Positions 21,854 to 33,430 of a DNA stretch of 64,000 nt are shown piece by piece. The stretch comes from Lytechinus variegatus (lineage: Eukaryota; Echinodermata; Echinoidea; Temnopleuroida; Toxopneustidae): contig NC_054758.1 in assembly GCF_018143015.1 (NCBI RefSeq), forward strand, positions 1,980,501 to 2,044,500. Direction: 5' to 3'. Numbering within the stretch: position 1 is the first letter of the stretch; the number at the start of each line of letters is the position of its first letter. The notes under the pieces are model-generated. The model ran no database searches. It was not told where the DNA came from and was given only the letters and a program-made list of their open reading frames with translations. The translations under genes were made by a program, and so were the position numbers.

Positions 21854-22201
21854 TAAGCCATATGCATGCAAGATTATTTCCTTTTAAATACATGTACATT
21901 ACGGTAACATATATCCGGTCCGAACAGTGGGGGAGGGGGGTACGTGAAAGCAATATGAACTGAAAATTTCAAAGTTCAGGTGCACCCCACATCAAGTTGT
22001 TAATATATAGTACATACAGGCCGCAAGATATTTACATGTTAATTGTTGTATATGCCGAACTACCAAGCAGCAAATTTTCAAGAATAATTTTAATAAAAAT
22101 TTCGAAGTTTTAAATGCAAAATTGCATCCTTAGCATTGAATATTATTGGTCCATAGCCTTCCTCTGTACTGGTTGCCAAAGGCAATGCGCTATTAAATTG
22201 C

Positions 22202-23001
22202 CTAGCAACCGTGTCTATACTCGAGGAGATTCCAACTCCTTGGTATACTGATCATTTCGGCGGCATCCCTGAAAATGTCATCTTCTTTACCTTTACCAGG
22301 AAGTGTGCCTCGTGGTAGCTTATCGCGCATCTCATTGTAATCCTCCATCATCCGTTTATCCTCCCAGTCACGCCACTTTCCGTACTCCTCTCCATAACGA
22401 ATGCCGTTCAGGTCAGCAGCAGATATCAGGGTACGCGCCTCGTCCATGTCGTCGATTTCCTGCGTCTTATTGTCGTACTCGGTTAGTAACTTTATCAACG
22501 TCTCCCAGTCATCCTTTTCAAAAGGTGCAGCGCCCAACTCGAGCAGTTTGGGGAATGAGTAGGCGTTTGTTGTTCTGCAATTACATTTACCATACGAATG
22601 ACATGATGGTCTTTTTATGTAATAGAATCCACTAAATTTAATCGTTACTTGTTTGAATAAACAGTGCAGTTCCTTGAGTAGAGTGCTGCATTTATGGCCT
22701 TCGTCATTACAAGGCGAATAGCTTAAGAACAGTTTAATCTTTGCATCACCTGGGTATCCGTTTTCCTTGATGCGTTTGAGCAGAATCTCCTCTGCGTGCA
22801 ACCCACCCGGCTCGTTCCTTTCTACGAGGATTAGATCATCACCATCTGTGGGCTTGGTCTTGGTGATGAGACAAACGCATACGGTGGTGTTTCTCCAACA
22901 CGCAAACCGATCCTCATGCGGACTCGGATGCAGGTTGCACTCAATAAACTCTTCCATTATGTCCCTAACATCTATCTGAGTCATCGTCGTACTTGCGAGC
23001 C
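22202..23001 (-). CDS. AID/APOBEC-like cytidine deaminase copy 1, main exon
   Basis: Zinc-dependent deaminase of the invertebrate AID/APOBEC-like group, which acts on cytosine in single-stranded nucleic acid. Motifs: HAEE (near 22787-22798; H and C bind zinc, E shuttles the proton) and SYSPCNDEGHKC (near 22688-22723), i.e. PC-x6-C, with 25 residues between HAE and PC. The acceptor is CTCTTCTTCTTCCAG just above 23001; the open frame above this is intron. The best start is ATG at 22984-22982 (MTQIDVRD), giving 260 aa. Compared with copy 2 there is a tandem AGAT duplication just inside the exon, so the junction-spanning ATG used by copy 2 would here end after 12 codons. Translation thus needs the internal ATG, or the copy is defective. 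The tail lacks the proline-rich segment of copy 2. Family call is firm; activity is unknown. Confidence 0.85.
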
Positions 23002-24933
23002 CTGGAAGAAGAAGAGAAAAAAGCTGCATACACGAGACACACCGGAACACTTTCAAGCAGTGGCGTTCCTATTTTTCCACAGGGGGGGGGGGGGCAAATT
23101 GCGTCATTTGAAGAAAGGAGCGGGGCCCAGAGATCAGTTGTGACTCGTCAGGCAGGGAGGGGGGACAGTCTGCCCCAAAGGTCTGCCCCCCCCCCCCCGT
23201 AAGTACGCTCGTGCTTTCAAGCATGAAGGGACCATTACTGGGAGATATATATTTTCTTCTTTTTTTTTTAGAGCAAAGTATCAGATTTAATTGCATAACA
23301 ATGCTTGCGTGAGGAGTGTCTGAATTCCTCAACCCTTCGGAATTCACTGACACAGTATACGCGGACAGTACGGACGTCTGATTCGGGATGGATATGTCGA
23401 CGATATGTCAGAAGATAGAGCAAAGCACATTAATGAGCTCTTCTAGGTTTGAACCCAGAGGGGGCCTAGCAGAGTGAGAAAGTACGTAAATACGTCGTAC
23501 CGTACCGTTCGTGCTGTCTTGCCGTCGAAGGCTCGAAGCTTGATAGTCCGGAGCAAAATCTCATAGGAGCCATATTAAAGGAGTTCGTAAAACCCACACC
23601 ACAGAAAAGGTTTGATACCGTAGGGAGGGGGGTAGTATGGACCCTCTAGATTACTGCTAGGTAGTTAGTAGTCTTAAATTGTGGTATCACTTGTTTTCTA
23701 CAATCGAATTCAAAGAGCAATGTAAAATAGTAAAAAATAAAAATAAAACAATAACCTTTAAGGGTAAGGTGAAATGTAAGTTGCCATATCTCCGTTTGTA
23801 TACAATTATGTCATAAATACGTCATTATGTATCAAATTGTTTCTGGATGACAGCTCTAACTTTACAGTAACATTTGTAAAATTTCGATATGAAACTCTCA
23901 AAATAGGAATACACTCTTGGCCAATATCCACTTCCATCTCAAGTAGAAATGAAAAAATATACCATATACTGATTTTGTGTTGTTAAACATGAGGCGCTCT
24001 GTATAACTACAGTGGGACTAAATATGCTTGATTCATACCAAAATGGAGATTTTGGCAATATTTTTAAAGATTTTAGATATGTTTTAAAAACCATATATGG
24101 GCTATTTTTCACAATCTTGCAGTGCCGTTAGTTTGAGATCCAACGCTGCATGAATCAGAATTTCTTGACTGGGGATGTAATCTGATACCAAACATATTCC
24201 ATTTGTTTTTCAAACTATCTTTTCTTCTAATTTCTTTAAATTGTAAATAGTTTAATGGGGGGGACTGCCGAAGTCACCCGATCACTTTTTCGAAGTTTGT
24301 CTATTTCTTGGAAAATTTGCCATTTTGAAGTCCCTATTGAGGCAAAAGGACTTTTCTTCTATGTAGTAAAGCCATGTTTATTGTCATGAAATCACTTGGG
24401 GACAAATAGTAGGCTATACATACAGAGAAGTGCTGGACATGCAAGCCTCTATACAGAGGGGCTGGGCAAGGCTTCAAGCTCGTCAGGGAGGCAGACTGCC
24501 CCTCTGCAACCCCCGTAGGTACGCTAGTGTCCCGGACTAATTCCACCACAACATGTTTATCTTTATTTTCATGTTTTACATATAATAACATAAGCATGAT
24601 TTGGCATCGCAATGTTGTTCCCCTCTATTTATTTTCTTTGAAGTATAGCAATATTTAAACATCGTTTGCACGACCTATTCAAGGCATACAAACATGACAG
24701 GGGAAGAACCGAAGGAAGACATATTTGGTTGGGTGTGTATAATTATGAAAAGAATATACTTAGACTTGCATATTGAGTATATTTACGTCACACCTAAAGA
24801 AAAACCATTTAACCTTAACTTCATTGCATTATGTTGCCATGAAATTTGGATAAGTTGTACATCAGATTTCTGTAATAGAAATAATAAAAAGAATAGTAGA
24901 AATTATAATATCTGTAATCTTAGGAATACTCAC
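23002..24933 (-). other. Intron of deaminase copy 1 (inferred)
   Basis: Runs from donor GTGAGTATTCC (minus strand, at 24933) to the acceptor at 23002. It holds G/C-homopolymer pieces at 23080-23200 and a related stretch at 24470-24535, both with CAGGGAGG, TCTGCCCC and GTACGCT words and so probably one MITE family. 23600-24300 shows nothing recognisable. Confidence 0.55.
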
Positions 24934-25075
24934 ATGTATCTATATTGGTGTAAGATGACAATCCTATTTAATATAACATGAGATGTATACAACTCTAATT
25001 AAGTTATCAGGACGAGATGAGCTCTACTTCTAAGAAATGAAATGAAAGGAGGGAATGCAATATTAATAAGCTACT
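24934..25075 (-). promoter_or_regulatory. Putative 5' exon of deaminase copy 1
   Basis: The minus strand ends ...ACAT|GTGAGTATTCC and is conserved with 39956-40015 of copy 2, including AGAAGTAGAGCTC, TCGTCCTGAT and the donor. Copy 1 carries an extra stretch of about 70-80 bp before the donor that includes a short upstream ATG frame. The 5' limit and promoter are not defined; CATACAG/CATATAG near 25078 and 40039 is a weak TATA-like word. Confidence 0.5.
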
Positions 25076-25438
25076 GTATGTTGAGCAGCTGTTGTAAAAT
25101 ATTTGTTTTGGCCTTGTCTAATCATTTACGTCATTCATGATATATTTCACAATGCTAATTTGTTTACGGGGAAAACCCATGATTAGGCAGAAAATAGAGA
25201 GAATAACAGATGGTTCCGAAAAGTTCTCATCAAAGTTGAAATGAAAGGTTCATGACCCTGGGAAGCGGGGGTCCTGGGGGGGGGGGTACGCAGGCAGCAC
25301 CCCGGTATATATTCTGGAAGATATGTGGGAAAATGTAACAATCCAACTTTCAACTGATCCCCGTTTGGTGAATTTTTTTTTTTTCATCAGCATCCCATGG
25401 AACGGTTTTGGCATATTCATTATTCGTTTGGATGTCCT

Positions 25439-25804
25439 CATAGGCGGCGGAAGCGGGGGGACGTGTCCCCCCCGCCTAAATTTTAGGTGGGGGACGGTCC
25501 CCCCTAATTTTTTTTCCGATAACCTTTTTTTCTTTTTTTTTCTTGTCAATTTTTTTCCTGCGTCCCCCCTAAATTCACGTGGACTCCCCCTGAAACTTGT
25601 TTTGTCCCCCCCCCCCTATTTAGGTTGATGACTTTTTTCTTTTTTTTTTTGTTTTGTATTGTTTTTTTTTTTGCTTGTCAAAAATTTTTGGTTAGCAAGT
25701 CCTAAAATTTAGGTTTTTGGGGGGCGCTTGTCCAATTTTTTACCTGTGTCCATCCCAAAATTTTACCTGGACACCCCCTAAATTTTTGGCTTCCGCCGCC
25801 AATG
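25439..25804. mobile_element. hAT-like MITE, CATAGGCGGCGGAAGC ends
   Basis: CATAGGCGGCGGAAGC at the left and GCTTCCGCCGCCAATG at the right. ATGTCC lies outside both ends, as an imperfect 7-8 bp target duplication. The interior is GGGGGACGTGTCCCCCC-type homopolymer and poly-T. Resembles the CATGGGCGGAAATC family. Confidence 0.75.
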
Positions 25805-26139
25805 ATGTCCCTTCGAGATTTTTTCCCTCCACTCTCACTGCGCTCCATATGATGGCACCACTCCATCCATGCAATGGATATACAACGTAGTATAGGGGGA
25901 GGACAAAATCTCGAAGGGCCAGCCACCATCTTGACTGGACCAAGGCATGAAAACCACAAAACCTCTAAAATAAGAAAAAGGCCTTTTAGCCTACATTAAA
26001 ATGATGAGCGCTGCATGAGCAACATATTTATAAAAGAAAGAAACTGAAATCCTATGGTATATTTTTTCCTCAGTCGAAGAAAGGTATGGTTTTGCCATTT
26101 TTTCTCGGGGGGGGGGTGGGGTAATTTAGGGTTTACTGA

Positions 26140-26540
26140 CGGTTGGTCTAATATTACTTGGTCTAATCTTCAGATGAGCTAACAACATTCGGGCTTAACC
26201 CACTTACTCCAATTCTCATATGGTTTACCAGCCACTTGGTCTAATAGCCATTTGATCTGCCCAGTTGGGCTAATCGTCACTTGGTCTAATTTTCATTTCG
26301 TCTATTTGCCATTTCGTCTGATGTGTTTTATTTTCACTTGGTCTAATTCTTGTTGGTCTAATAACAATTCGTCTCATCCTCACTATATTCATTTTTGGTC
26401 TATATTGAACTTGGTCTAATGTGCAGTTAATCTAATTTCTCGTTCGGCTAATTTCCAGATTCTATTCATTTCGTCTACATATGCCACTTTCCAATTTGTC
26501 TAATTCCATTTGGAATGATGGTTGTTGGGCTATTCCCATT
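26140..26540. repeat. GTCTAAT word repeat, single arm
   Basis: Words such as TTGGTCTAATCGTCAC, CATTTCGTCTATTTGCC and CTTGGTCTAATTCT recur every 15-20 bp. This is one arm of the foldback family seen whole at 8346-8692 and 43240-43680. Confidence 0.75.
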
Positions 26541-28030
26541 AGGTCATTAATACAGTTTATTCATGTTATTTGTGTTTTCCTTATGGATCTTTGAACCTGA
26601 ACACTGAAGAAATGTAATATTGCATTGTATGTTGTCCGCTCTTGGCCTTATATTAGGGCATATCCATTTTGTTAAATGTTAATGAGAAATGAGAGGGGAT
26701 GGGGAAGGAATAAAGGTTCGGACAAGCGAAAAATAGATAAAGAGGAAATGAAAGTGATGAAGGGGGTAAAAGTTAAATGAAGAAGCCTTACTTTAACAAA
26801 AAGGTGAAAGAAGAAGAAGGTTAACACCGGTGTGTTGCCTCAGTTGGTAGAGCGTCCGTCTCACAACCAGGAGGTCGGGGTTCAAACCCGGCTGCGTCAG
26901 ACCAAAAGACATTAGAAGATGGGATTATAATAGGGGTTAGAAATTGGATGAGGACAATGTTTTACAAAAAGACAAACACAAATTCAGGTAAAATGGAAGG
27001 AAGGGAATTAAAGAAGAGGGCGAAAGTGAAATGATGAAAAGAAGACGAAACAAAAACAACAGAATAAAATCGAGATGGGGCACAGTTAAAAGGGACTACT
27101 AGATGTGTAAACAAAGAATGCAATGAATGCAACAGAGAACGAGAACGTGTAAAACTGAAATAATTAAACTGCGGATACCCATGGGGAGAGAGAGCAAGTT
27201 GCTTTAAAAAAAAATAGCCCAAACAAGTGTATGGACCTACATGGCCCGGTATATCTTTTATAAGCAAATCAAACTTAAATTTTACTGAATGTGATTAGAA
27301 TTACAACGACATGTACAATCAACTTCCATAAGGTTTCTTTTCTTTTCGGGGGGGGGGTAAAAAAAAACATCTGCCTTATAGCAATGAACGCAGGTTGAAA
27401 GAATTAACACAAGATCGTTGAGTTGATGGGGAAAATTTAACAATAATTTCTTAATTTATAAAGAGTAGAGCTGAGGATTCCTTTCGACTTTTTAATACAT
27501 TACACATGGTGTATTGTAGATGTTGGTATGGTTTCAACGCAATTTCAATCTGTAGTTAGTACATACTCAAGGCTAACGTACTTATGTCACAAAGCACTAT
27601 CGAGGAATAATGATCACGCCAAATATCAGTTGGAACGTACATAGCCTAATTTGAAACAGTTCTTTCACAATATCACAACATTGATGGTTGACTTTCCATG
27701 GATTTAGGCTGTAACAAAGCATGTATATCGTCCCCTATACATCAATGTGTTGAGAATGATAACTTTATGAAATTCATTTGTCGTATTGGTAAATCAAAGT
27801 TGTCGTCGATTAATATGTTATCTTTAGCCTTGCTTTCTGATTCATCTCAATAATACGAATTGTTTTGACAGTATCTGGTCTGTAATTGAAATAAAATATG
27901 TTTAGGTTAGAATTTATACAATTTGCAAAGTAAGACAAACAAATTGTCATCCGAAGTAAGGAGGTTTCCATCAATAATGGAAACGCTAATTTATTCATAT
28001 TCTTTAATTACGCGCAACAAATGAAGAATA
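26541..28030. other. Stretch between the two duplications, no gene recognised
   Basis: Apart from the SINE head at 26826-26902, 26690-27080 is purine-rich (GAAAGAAGAAG) and unlikely to code. 27300-28030 is AT-rich with no feature recognised. Confidence 0.5.
26826..26902 (+). mobile_element. tRNA-derived SINE head
   Basis: TTGCCTCAGTTGGTAGAGCG (A box) and GGTCGGGGTTCAAACCC (B box), with CTCACAA in the anticodon-loop position, followed by GTCAGACCAAAAGAC. The acceptor ends do not pair as in a working tRNA, so it is called as a SINE remnant. Confidence 0.55.
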
Positions 28031-28691
28031 TATTCAATCAAACTTCTAGTTACTTCATCAAAGACCCTACGCTACAATACACGTTAGATTTCAAATTTTG
28101 AATAGATTATTCAGCATCATCAGAATTTGCAATTGATATAAAGGCCTATAATACATAAAGCAGTTCAAATCTATATGATAATAAAATCATAATTTCTTTC
28201 TGCATTATATATAAGTTCGACAGTCAAGTACATATTTCTATAAATAAATACATTTGAAGTACTAAATTTCAGCTGTCAAAAATGCATACAAAATTGTATT
28301 TACTTACATCCAAATAGTTCAATATATTTTAGATTAAGTCATACAGAGCTTTAATAATTTCTATAAAACCTATAAAAAATGTTCATTAAATATTCAGCAT
28401 CACCTATTACTTACATGAGTAAAATAAAAATACATCAACTTATATTAGTTCTTATATACATTAAATGGCAATATTTCATATTTAATCTCATAGACAACCA
28501 AAATTCAGAATAAGTTATTTAATTAGTTTTTTTTATCTTGTAACGCACCATTGAAGCATCGGGGAGGTGAATTAACTCCAAATAGTTTTGTAAAAATATT
28601 GTATTTTCAATAAAGACTTTTAACGCATTTTACAACATCATACCATCTGGGTCTCTTTCTTCATATATCTTGGCCGTAGATCGCATAGTTA

Positions 28692-28990
28692 TAATCAATT
28701 CAATTCAATTCTTTTATTTCATTTCCATTCAAAACACAATACAAAGTAGCAATACAAATCAAGTACAATTTCATAGGGCATTCTTACTTCGTAAAACAGA
28801 AAAAACAGTATAATATAGAGCATAAATGGAAATGAGGGGGGTCCACTACCAAGCCCATTGATCTTGTCTTTTATTAGCCTCGTCAAGACTCGGTGAAATA
28901 TAAAGATAATAAGATAATAAATAACATTAATGAAGCTCCGATTATGCAGTTGCCTATATCTCCTACTGCTAAGAGGCGTTTGGTGCATTC
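28692..28990 (-). mobile_element. LINE 3' end, minus strand
   Basis: On the minus strand the sequence ends AATGAAATAAAAGAATTGAA followed by TTGAATTG repeats, a short-repeat tail typical of CR1/L2-type LINEs. No reverse transcriptase remains. The family is inference. Confidence 0.5.
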
Positions 28991-29403
28991 AAGGAATCGA
29001 TGTCGGGTACCGAGTCATCTCACCTGGGTTGAGTGAACACAATTTGGGTCAATATATTGCTGAAGGAAAACACACCATCTCTCGTTAATTGTTGTAATAT
29101 GCCGTTAAAATAAAGCAAAGAAGTTCCAAGAATATTTTTGAATAAGTTTTAAATGCTAAATTGCATCCTTATTGATTCATAGCCATCCTTTTATGGTTGC
29201 TAATGAAAATTAGTTGCCTCGCAACCGTTGATATACTACTTACAGTTTATTTCGGCGCAACCGCTGAAAATGTTAAGAATGTTATTTTGAACCTGTGTGC
29301 CAAGTTTTTCCTAAATTTTCCATTAATTTAGATAAGGTATTAACAGCTACTACATGTAGCAGTCTCTCCTCTGCTATTATGTGCAAATAGCACAATATAA
29401 ATA

Positions 29404-30205
29404 TCAATTTCCTACATGCACTGAATCTAATTTCCCAGCTAACATATCTGCAGCAGTCTCTCCTTTTTCCTGAAGAGGTGGTTGACGAGGAGGCTGTCCA
29501 GGAGGTGGAACATCACGGCGACGAGGTATCCCTGACTGTAGCTCATCATCGCGCATTTTATTGTAATCCTCCATCATCCGTTTATCCTCCCAGTCACGCC
29601 ACTCTCCGTACCATTCTCCACTACGAATGGTGTTCAGGGCTGAAAAGGTATGCGTCTCATCCTTTCCCTGCATCTGTTTGTCGCACTCGGTCAGCATCCA
29701 TATCAGCTCGTCCCAGTCTTTCTTTTCTATAGGTGACGCGCCCAACTCGAGAAGTTTGGGAAATGAGTCGGCGTTTGTTGTTTTGCAATAACATTTACCA
29801 TACGAAATACATGATGGTCTTTTTATGTAATAGAATCCACTAAATTTAATCGTTGCTTGTTTGAATAAACAGTGCAGTTCCTTGAGTAGAGTGCTGCATT
29901 TATGGCCTTCGTCATTACAAGGCGAATAGCTTAAGAACAGTTTAATCTTTGCATCACCTGGGTATCCGTTTTCCTTGATGCGTTTGAGCAGAATTTCCTC
30001 TGCGTGCAACCCACCCGGCTCGTTCCTTTCTACGAGGATTAGATCATCACCATCTGTGGGCTTGGTCTTGGTGATGAGACAAACGCATACGGTGGTGTTT
30101 CTCCAACACGCAAACCGATCCTCATGCGGACTCGGATGCAGGTTGCACTCAATAAACTCTTCCATTATGTCCCTAACATCTGAGTCATCGTCGCACTTGC
30201 GAGCC
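29404..30205 (-). CDS. AID/APOBEC-like cytidine deaminase copy 2, main exon
   Basis: Same family as copy 1, and the better candidate for a working enzyme. Acceptor TTTCCTCCAAGCAG ends at 30206 and the stop is at 29404. The first base of the exon (G, 30205) completes an ATG whose A and T are the last two bases of the upstream exon at 39957-39956, giving a 267-aa protein that starts MARKCDDDSDVRDIMEEF. Zinc motif: H68-A-E70 and P96-C97-x6-C104, with 25 residues between E70 and P96. The C-terminus carries a proline-rich tail (PPPGQPPRQPP) encoded by an insert relative to copy 1. About 360 bp covering the catalytic core differ from copy 1 at only two sites, while the 3' part and the intron differ much more. 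Invertebrate members have been linked to innate immunity; that role here is inference. Confidence 0.88.
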
Positions 30206-30313
30206 CTGCTTGGAGGAAAGTAGAAAAAAAATTGCGCAACAGCTAGACGCACTGGAACATTTTCATGTATTAAGGGACCAATTAGTCGATGAATTATGTG
30301 ACAGTGGGATATG

Positions 30314-30552
30314 TGGGCCCTTATTACAAAGAGTTGCGATTGATCAAATGGATGACCAGTATATAACGTCAACATCTATCAACATGATCAAATAGGACTG
30401 TTTTCTAAATATGATGTATATTAGATTCATACATTCGTTTCCTTGAAAATCAAAGTACTTCTCTTTGTTGTTTACAAAGGACATTCTGCAAATTTCTTGC
30501 GGAAAACAATCACGATGGATTATCATACAGTTTAGGTTGTTTGGATCAATTT
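30314..30552. mobile_element. MITE, family TTACAAAGAGTTGCGATTGATC
   Basis: GGGCCCTTATTACAAAGAG then TTGCGATTGATC at the left, GGTTGTTTGGATCAATTTTTGTTAG at the right end in decayed form. Sits close to the acceptor of deaminase copy 2. Confidence 0.7.
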
Positions 30553-30897
30553 TTGTTAGCATGAACAAGTTTCGTAACCAAAATGCAAAGGCGAAGCGTG
30601 AGTGTAATCATATAGACCGGTACAGAGCGTGCACAATTAAAAACGAAACTGAGATTAATAGACAAATGACCTATCATTGTAAAGATTAGGGTCTCTTTCA
30701 TTTAAATTGATTTATATTATTCATTAGTCATGCATGAGTGAGCAAAAACTGAAAAAGTCACTTGGTGGGCGGTATATGAGTTACCTCAATTACAAAGAAA
30801 AGTCAAGAAATAACAATCCGTTTTGTTGACGATCAGCCATGCAGAAAGTCTTTTATTAACCATGCGATAGCTTCGATGGGAAACCGGTGAAAACACG

Positions 30898-31757
30898 TAG
30901 GGGAAGGTGGGGTAAGTTGTGACACTTTTTGCATTTTGCATGTTAGAATTGATATGACTAGTACTATTGTATAAATAAGTACCTTGCCTTTAAATTTGAT
31001 TCTTGGGAAATGTTTTTCACCTACATATAACTTTCTACCCCCACACTGAAAGTCATCGTGACCTTTGAAAAAACCGATGTCAAATGGCTCAACTTGCCCC
31101 AAATATGGGGTAAGTTGTGCCACCGTCTGGGGTAAGTTGAGACACAAAAACTACGTACAAAATGTATGGGGGGAAGCAGCATGTGAATTTTTTGTTTCAA
31201 GTCTTTTTCACTTGCTAATTCTCTATAAATACTAACAACCCTTTAAAAGGAAAAAGCAGTCATGTAAATTTGCTCCTTTCAGCCTGCATTCAATCGATTT
31301 TTATGGTTGTTTGTTTTTTAGAGATACATTTAGCATAGGAATTACCATGGCTCAACTTGCCCCATGCTGTTTGGCTCAACTTACCCCAGTCCGAACTTAG
31401 TGCGATAATTTTGTATCCACACATTTATTATGCATCCATCATATAAAAGACTATGACAAGAATGAAGATCCATACCTGGACTAACAATGTTGTTATCATG
31501 TCTTTACTATATTTAAAGACGTGTGCGTGAATAAAGCACTTATCTATTTCTCACTCTTTTTTACTTTTTTGGCTGAAATCCATACTTTTCCTTCTAAAAA
31601 ACTTTTTGGTACAAAGTGGAAAACAATGTGGTGGGGTTAAGGGTTATGCTATGGGTCATCAATACATGACACCACCACAATGTCTGACTCGTTTATTATT
31701 GGCCTGGGGCTGGTGGCTCAACTTGCCCCTATGCTCAACTTACCCCGCCTTCCCCTA
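30898..31757. mobile_element. TIR element, TAGGGGAAGGTGGGGTAAG ends
   Basis: TAGGGGAAGGTGGGGTAAG at the left and CTTACCCCGCCTTCCCCTA at the right (one mismatch), each bordered by TA. The subterminal word GGGTAAGTTGNGACAC and its complement CTCAACTTGCCCC recur at least seven times near both ends, like transposase-binding sites. Confidence 0.85.
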
Positions 31758-31931
31758 TATTTCATGAAATTCTGGAAATTCAAGCATTGTTTTCGAAGGA
31801 ATATAACTTTGTTATTTCATTTTCTGCGATTACGCTATCAAATTAAAGAGCAGAGTTTGAACTCTTTAGACATGTGATTTTGTTTTTGAAATTATAATAC
31901 ACCCGCCAAATGACTTTTTGCTATCCTTTCC

Positions 31932-32250
31932 ATAGGCGGATCCTGCTTTTGGCGAAAAGTACGCGGCGCACATTCTGTCTAATGCTCTTTTCAAAATGTA
32001 GGATTTCCAGTCATGCCATTTTGCATGACCACACGCAGATAATATTTCCGGGGGAAAGACTCGAACATAGTAAAAAAAAACGATATAGAGTAAACGGACC
32101 GTGCTGCTCAATTGGGCGATTATTTTTTTTACAAGTGTAATAAAAGTATTTGGTGCACATCTCACATTTGCACATTTTTCATAGTTTTCATGAAATGTTA
32201 AGGGAAAAAAATGTGTTTTCACAACAGCGGATCGCCCCCCCCCCCTTCCC
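31932..32250. mobile_element. Probable MITE, CATAGGCGGATCC / GCGGATCGCCCCC
   Basis: CATAGGCGGATCCTGCTTTTGG at the left is the typical outer word of a C-homopolymer MITE, and GCGGATCG followed by a C run closes it at the right. The internal minus frame of about 139 codons has no domain and is not called. Confidence 0.4.
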
Positions 32251-32819
32251 TCTTGCTGCGTATACGACCATTCCCTGAAGTCCACTTAAACATATCTCAA
32301 TATAACAGAAAATATATGTCAATTTAAACATATAATCTTTCTAAAACATATATCATGTATAAAGAGAGATTGAAAAACTTATTAAAGAACATGAAGAAAG
32401 AAACAACCAAACAGTAACACAAATTATGCATGTTATGTGCAATTTCAAAATACTAACCCTGTTATTGCGATGAGGCCAATATACTTTTGTATATTAATAA
32501 TTCAAGTGGTTTTTTTTACTATATACTACATCATGAATCATTTGGAATACATCACCAATCCAGGTTTATATATTATTCAGTTTTCATGTACATGATATAG
32601 GCATATATATAGAATTTGGTATTGATATATACATGTATATTGTGATGCTTTTCACTAAATGTATAATGTAATTTGTAATGAGGAATTTTTATCTAATTAT
32701 TTTGATGAAACTGGATATAATGCTTATGACCTGAATTCAGAAAGAGATCCTTCAAGACAGACCTTTGGAAATAGTTCTCCACTTTTACAGGTAACGTTAT
32801 CTTTGTTTTTAAATTATTG

Positions 32820-33430
32820 ACCGGCCCCGATTTAGATAGAGGTGGCGCTGATTATCCTTGATCGGCGCCGATTAAGAACTTAGGCAGCGCCTTTTTTTCT
32901 TTACCGGCGCCGATTTACAACCAAATCACGCCGATTATTCTTGCCCGGCACCGATTTAGATTTAGATGGAGCTGATTATTCTTGATCGGCGCCGGTTAAG
33001 ACTCTGGCAGCGCCGATTTATAACGAGATGGCGCTGATTATTCTTGTCCGGCCCCGATTTAGATTTAGGTGGCGCTGATTATCCTTGATCGGCGCCGGTT
33101 AAGAACTCAGGAAGCGCCGATTTATAATCAGATGGCGCCGATTATTTTTGTCCGGTACCGATTTAGATAAAGGTGGCGCTGATTGTCCTTGACCGACGCC
33201 GGTTAAAAACTCAGGAAGCGCCGATTTTTCTTTACCAGCGCCGATTTATAACCAGATGCCGCCGATTATTCTTGTCCGTTACCGATTTAGATTTAATTGG
33301 CGCTGATTATCCTCGATCGGCGCCGGTTATGACTCTGGCAGTGCCGATTATTCTTGTCCGGCGCCGAATTAGATTCTTGATTGGCGCCAGTTATATGCAG
33401 CCAGGGCACTGCCGATTATTTTTAACCAGC
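32820..33430. repeat. GGCGCCGATTTA minisatellite, about six units of 105-125 bp
   Basis: Units begin at about 32821, 32945, 33050, 33153, 33275 and 33357 with CCGGNNCCGATTTAGAT, followed by GGTGGCGCTGATTATCC, TTGATCGGCGCCGGTTAAG, CAGCGCCGATTTATAA and GATGGCGCCGATTATTC. Each unit is itself a set of roughly 20-30 bp sub-repeats around GGCGCCGATTA. Unusually GC-rich for this region. Confidence 0.9.

Larger units (their letters stand above)
19785..25140. repeat. Segmental duplication copy A (contains deaminase copy 1)
   Basis: Blocks in the same order and orientation as in 28030-40100: 19785-20100 matches 28040-28290 (both with ATCAAAGACCC, TTTCTTTCTGCATTATATA, AATAAAT); 22030-22200 matches 29075-29235 (TTAATTGTTGTA, TTGCATCCTTA); the deaminase exon 22202-23001 matches 29404-30205; 24550-25130 matches 37795-37990 plus 39850-40090. 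Sequence between blocks differs because of separate insertions. Confidence 0.8.

Noticed and set aside
23002-23056. N-terminal hydrophobic stretch ahead of deaminase copy 1, resembling a signal peptide
   Set aside because: It lies upstream of a strong polypyrimidine acceptor and is not conserved in copy 2; read as intron.
24694-24981. 95-codon plus-strand frame at the inferred deaminase 5' region
   Set aside because: The duplicate at 37.9 kb breaks the frame early, and the strand is opposite to the gene.
26826-26902. Functional tRNA gene
   Set aside because: No pairable acceptor stem and it runs into a SINE body word (GTCAGACCAAAAGAC).
30206-30375. Upstream extension of the copy 2 deaminase frame
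   Set aside because: Same reason: intron sequence before TTTCCTCCAAGCAG, including part of a MITE.
31866-32285. 139-codon minus-strand frame
   Set aside because: Covers a C-homopolymer MITE; composition and lack of any motif argue against coding.
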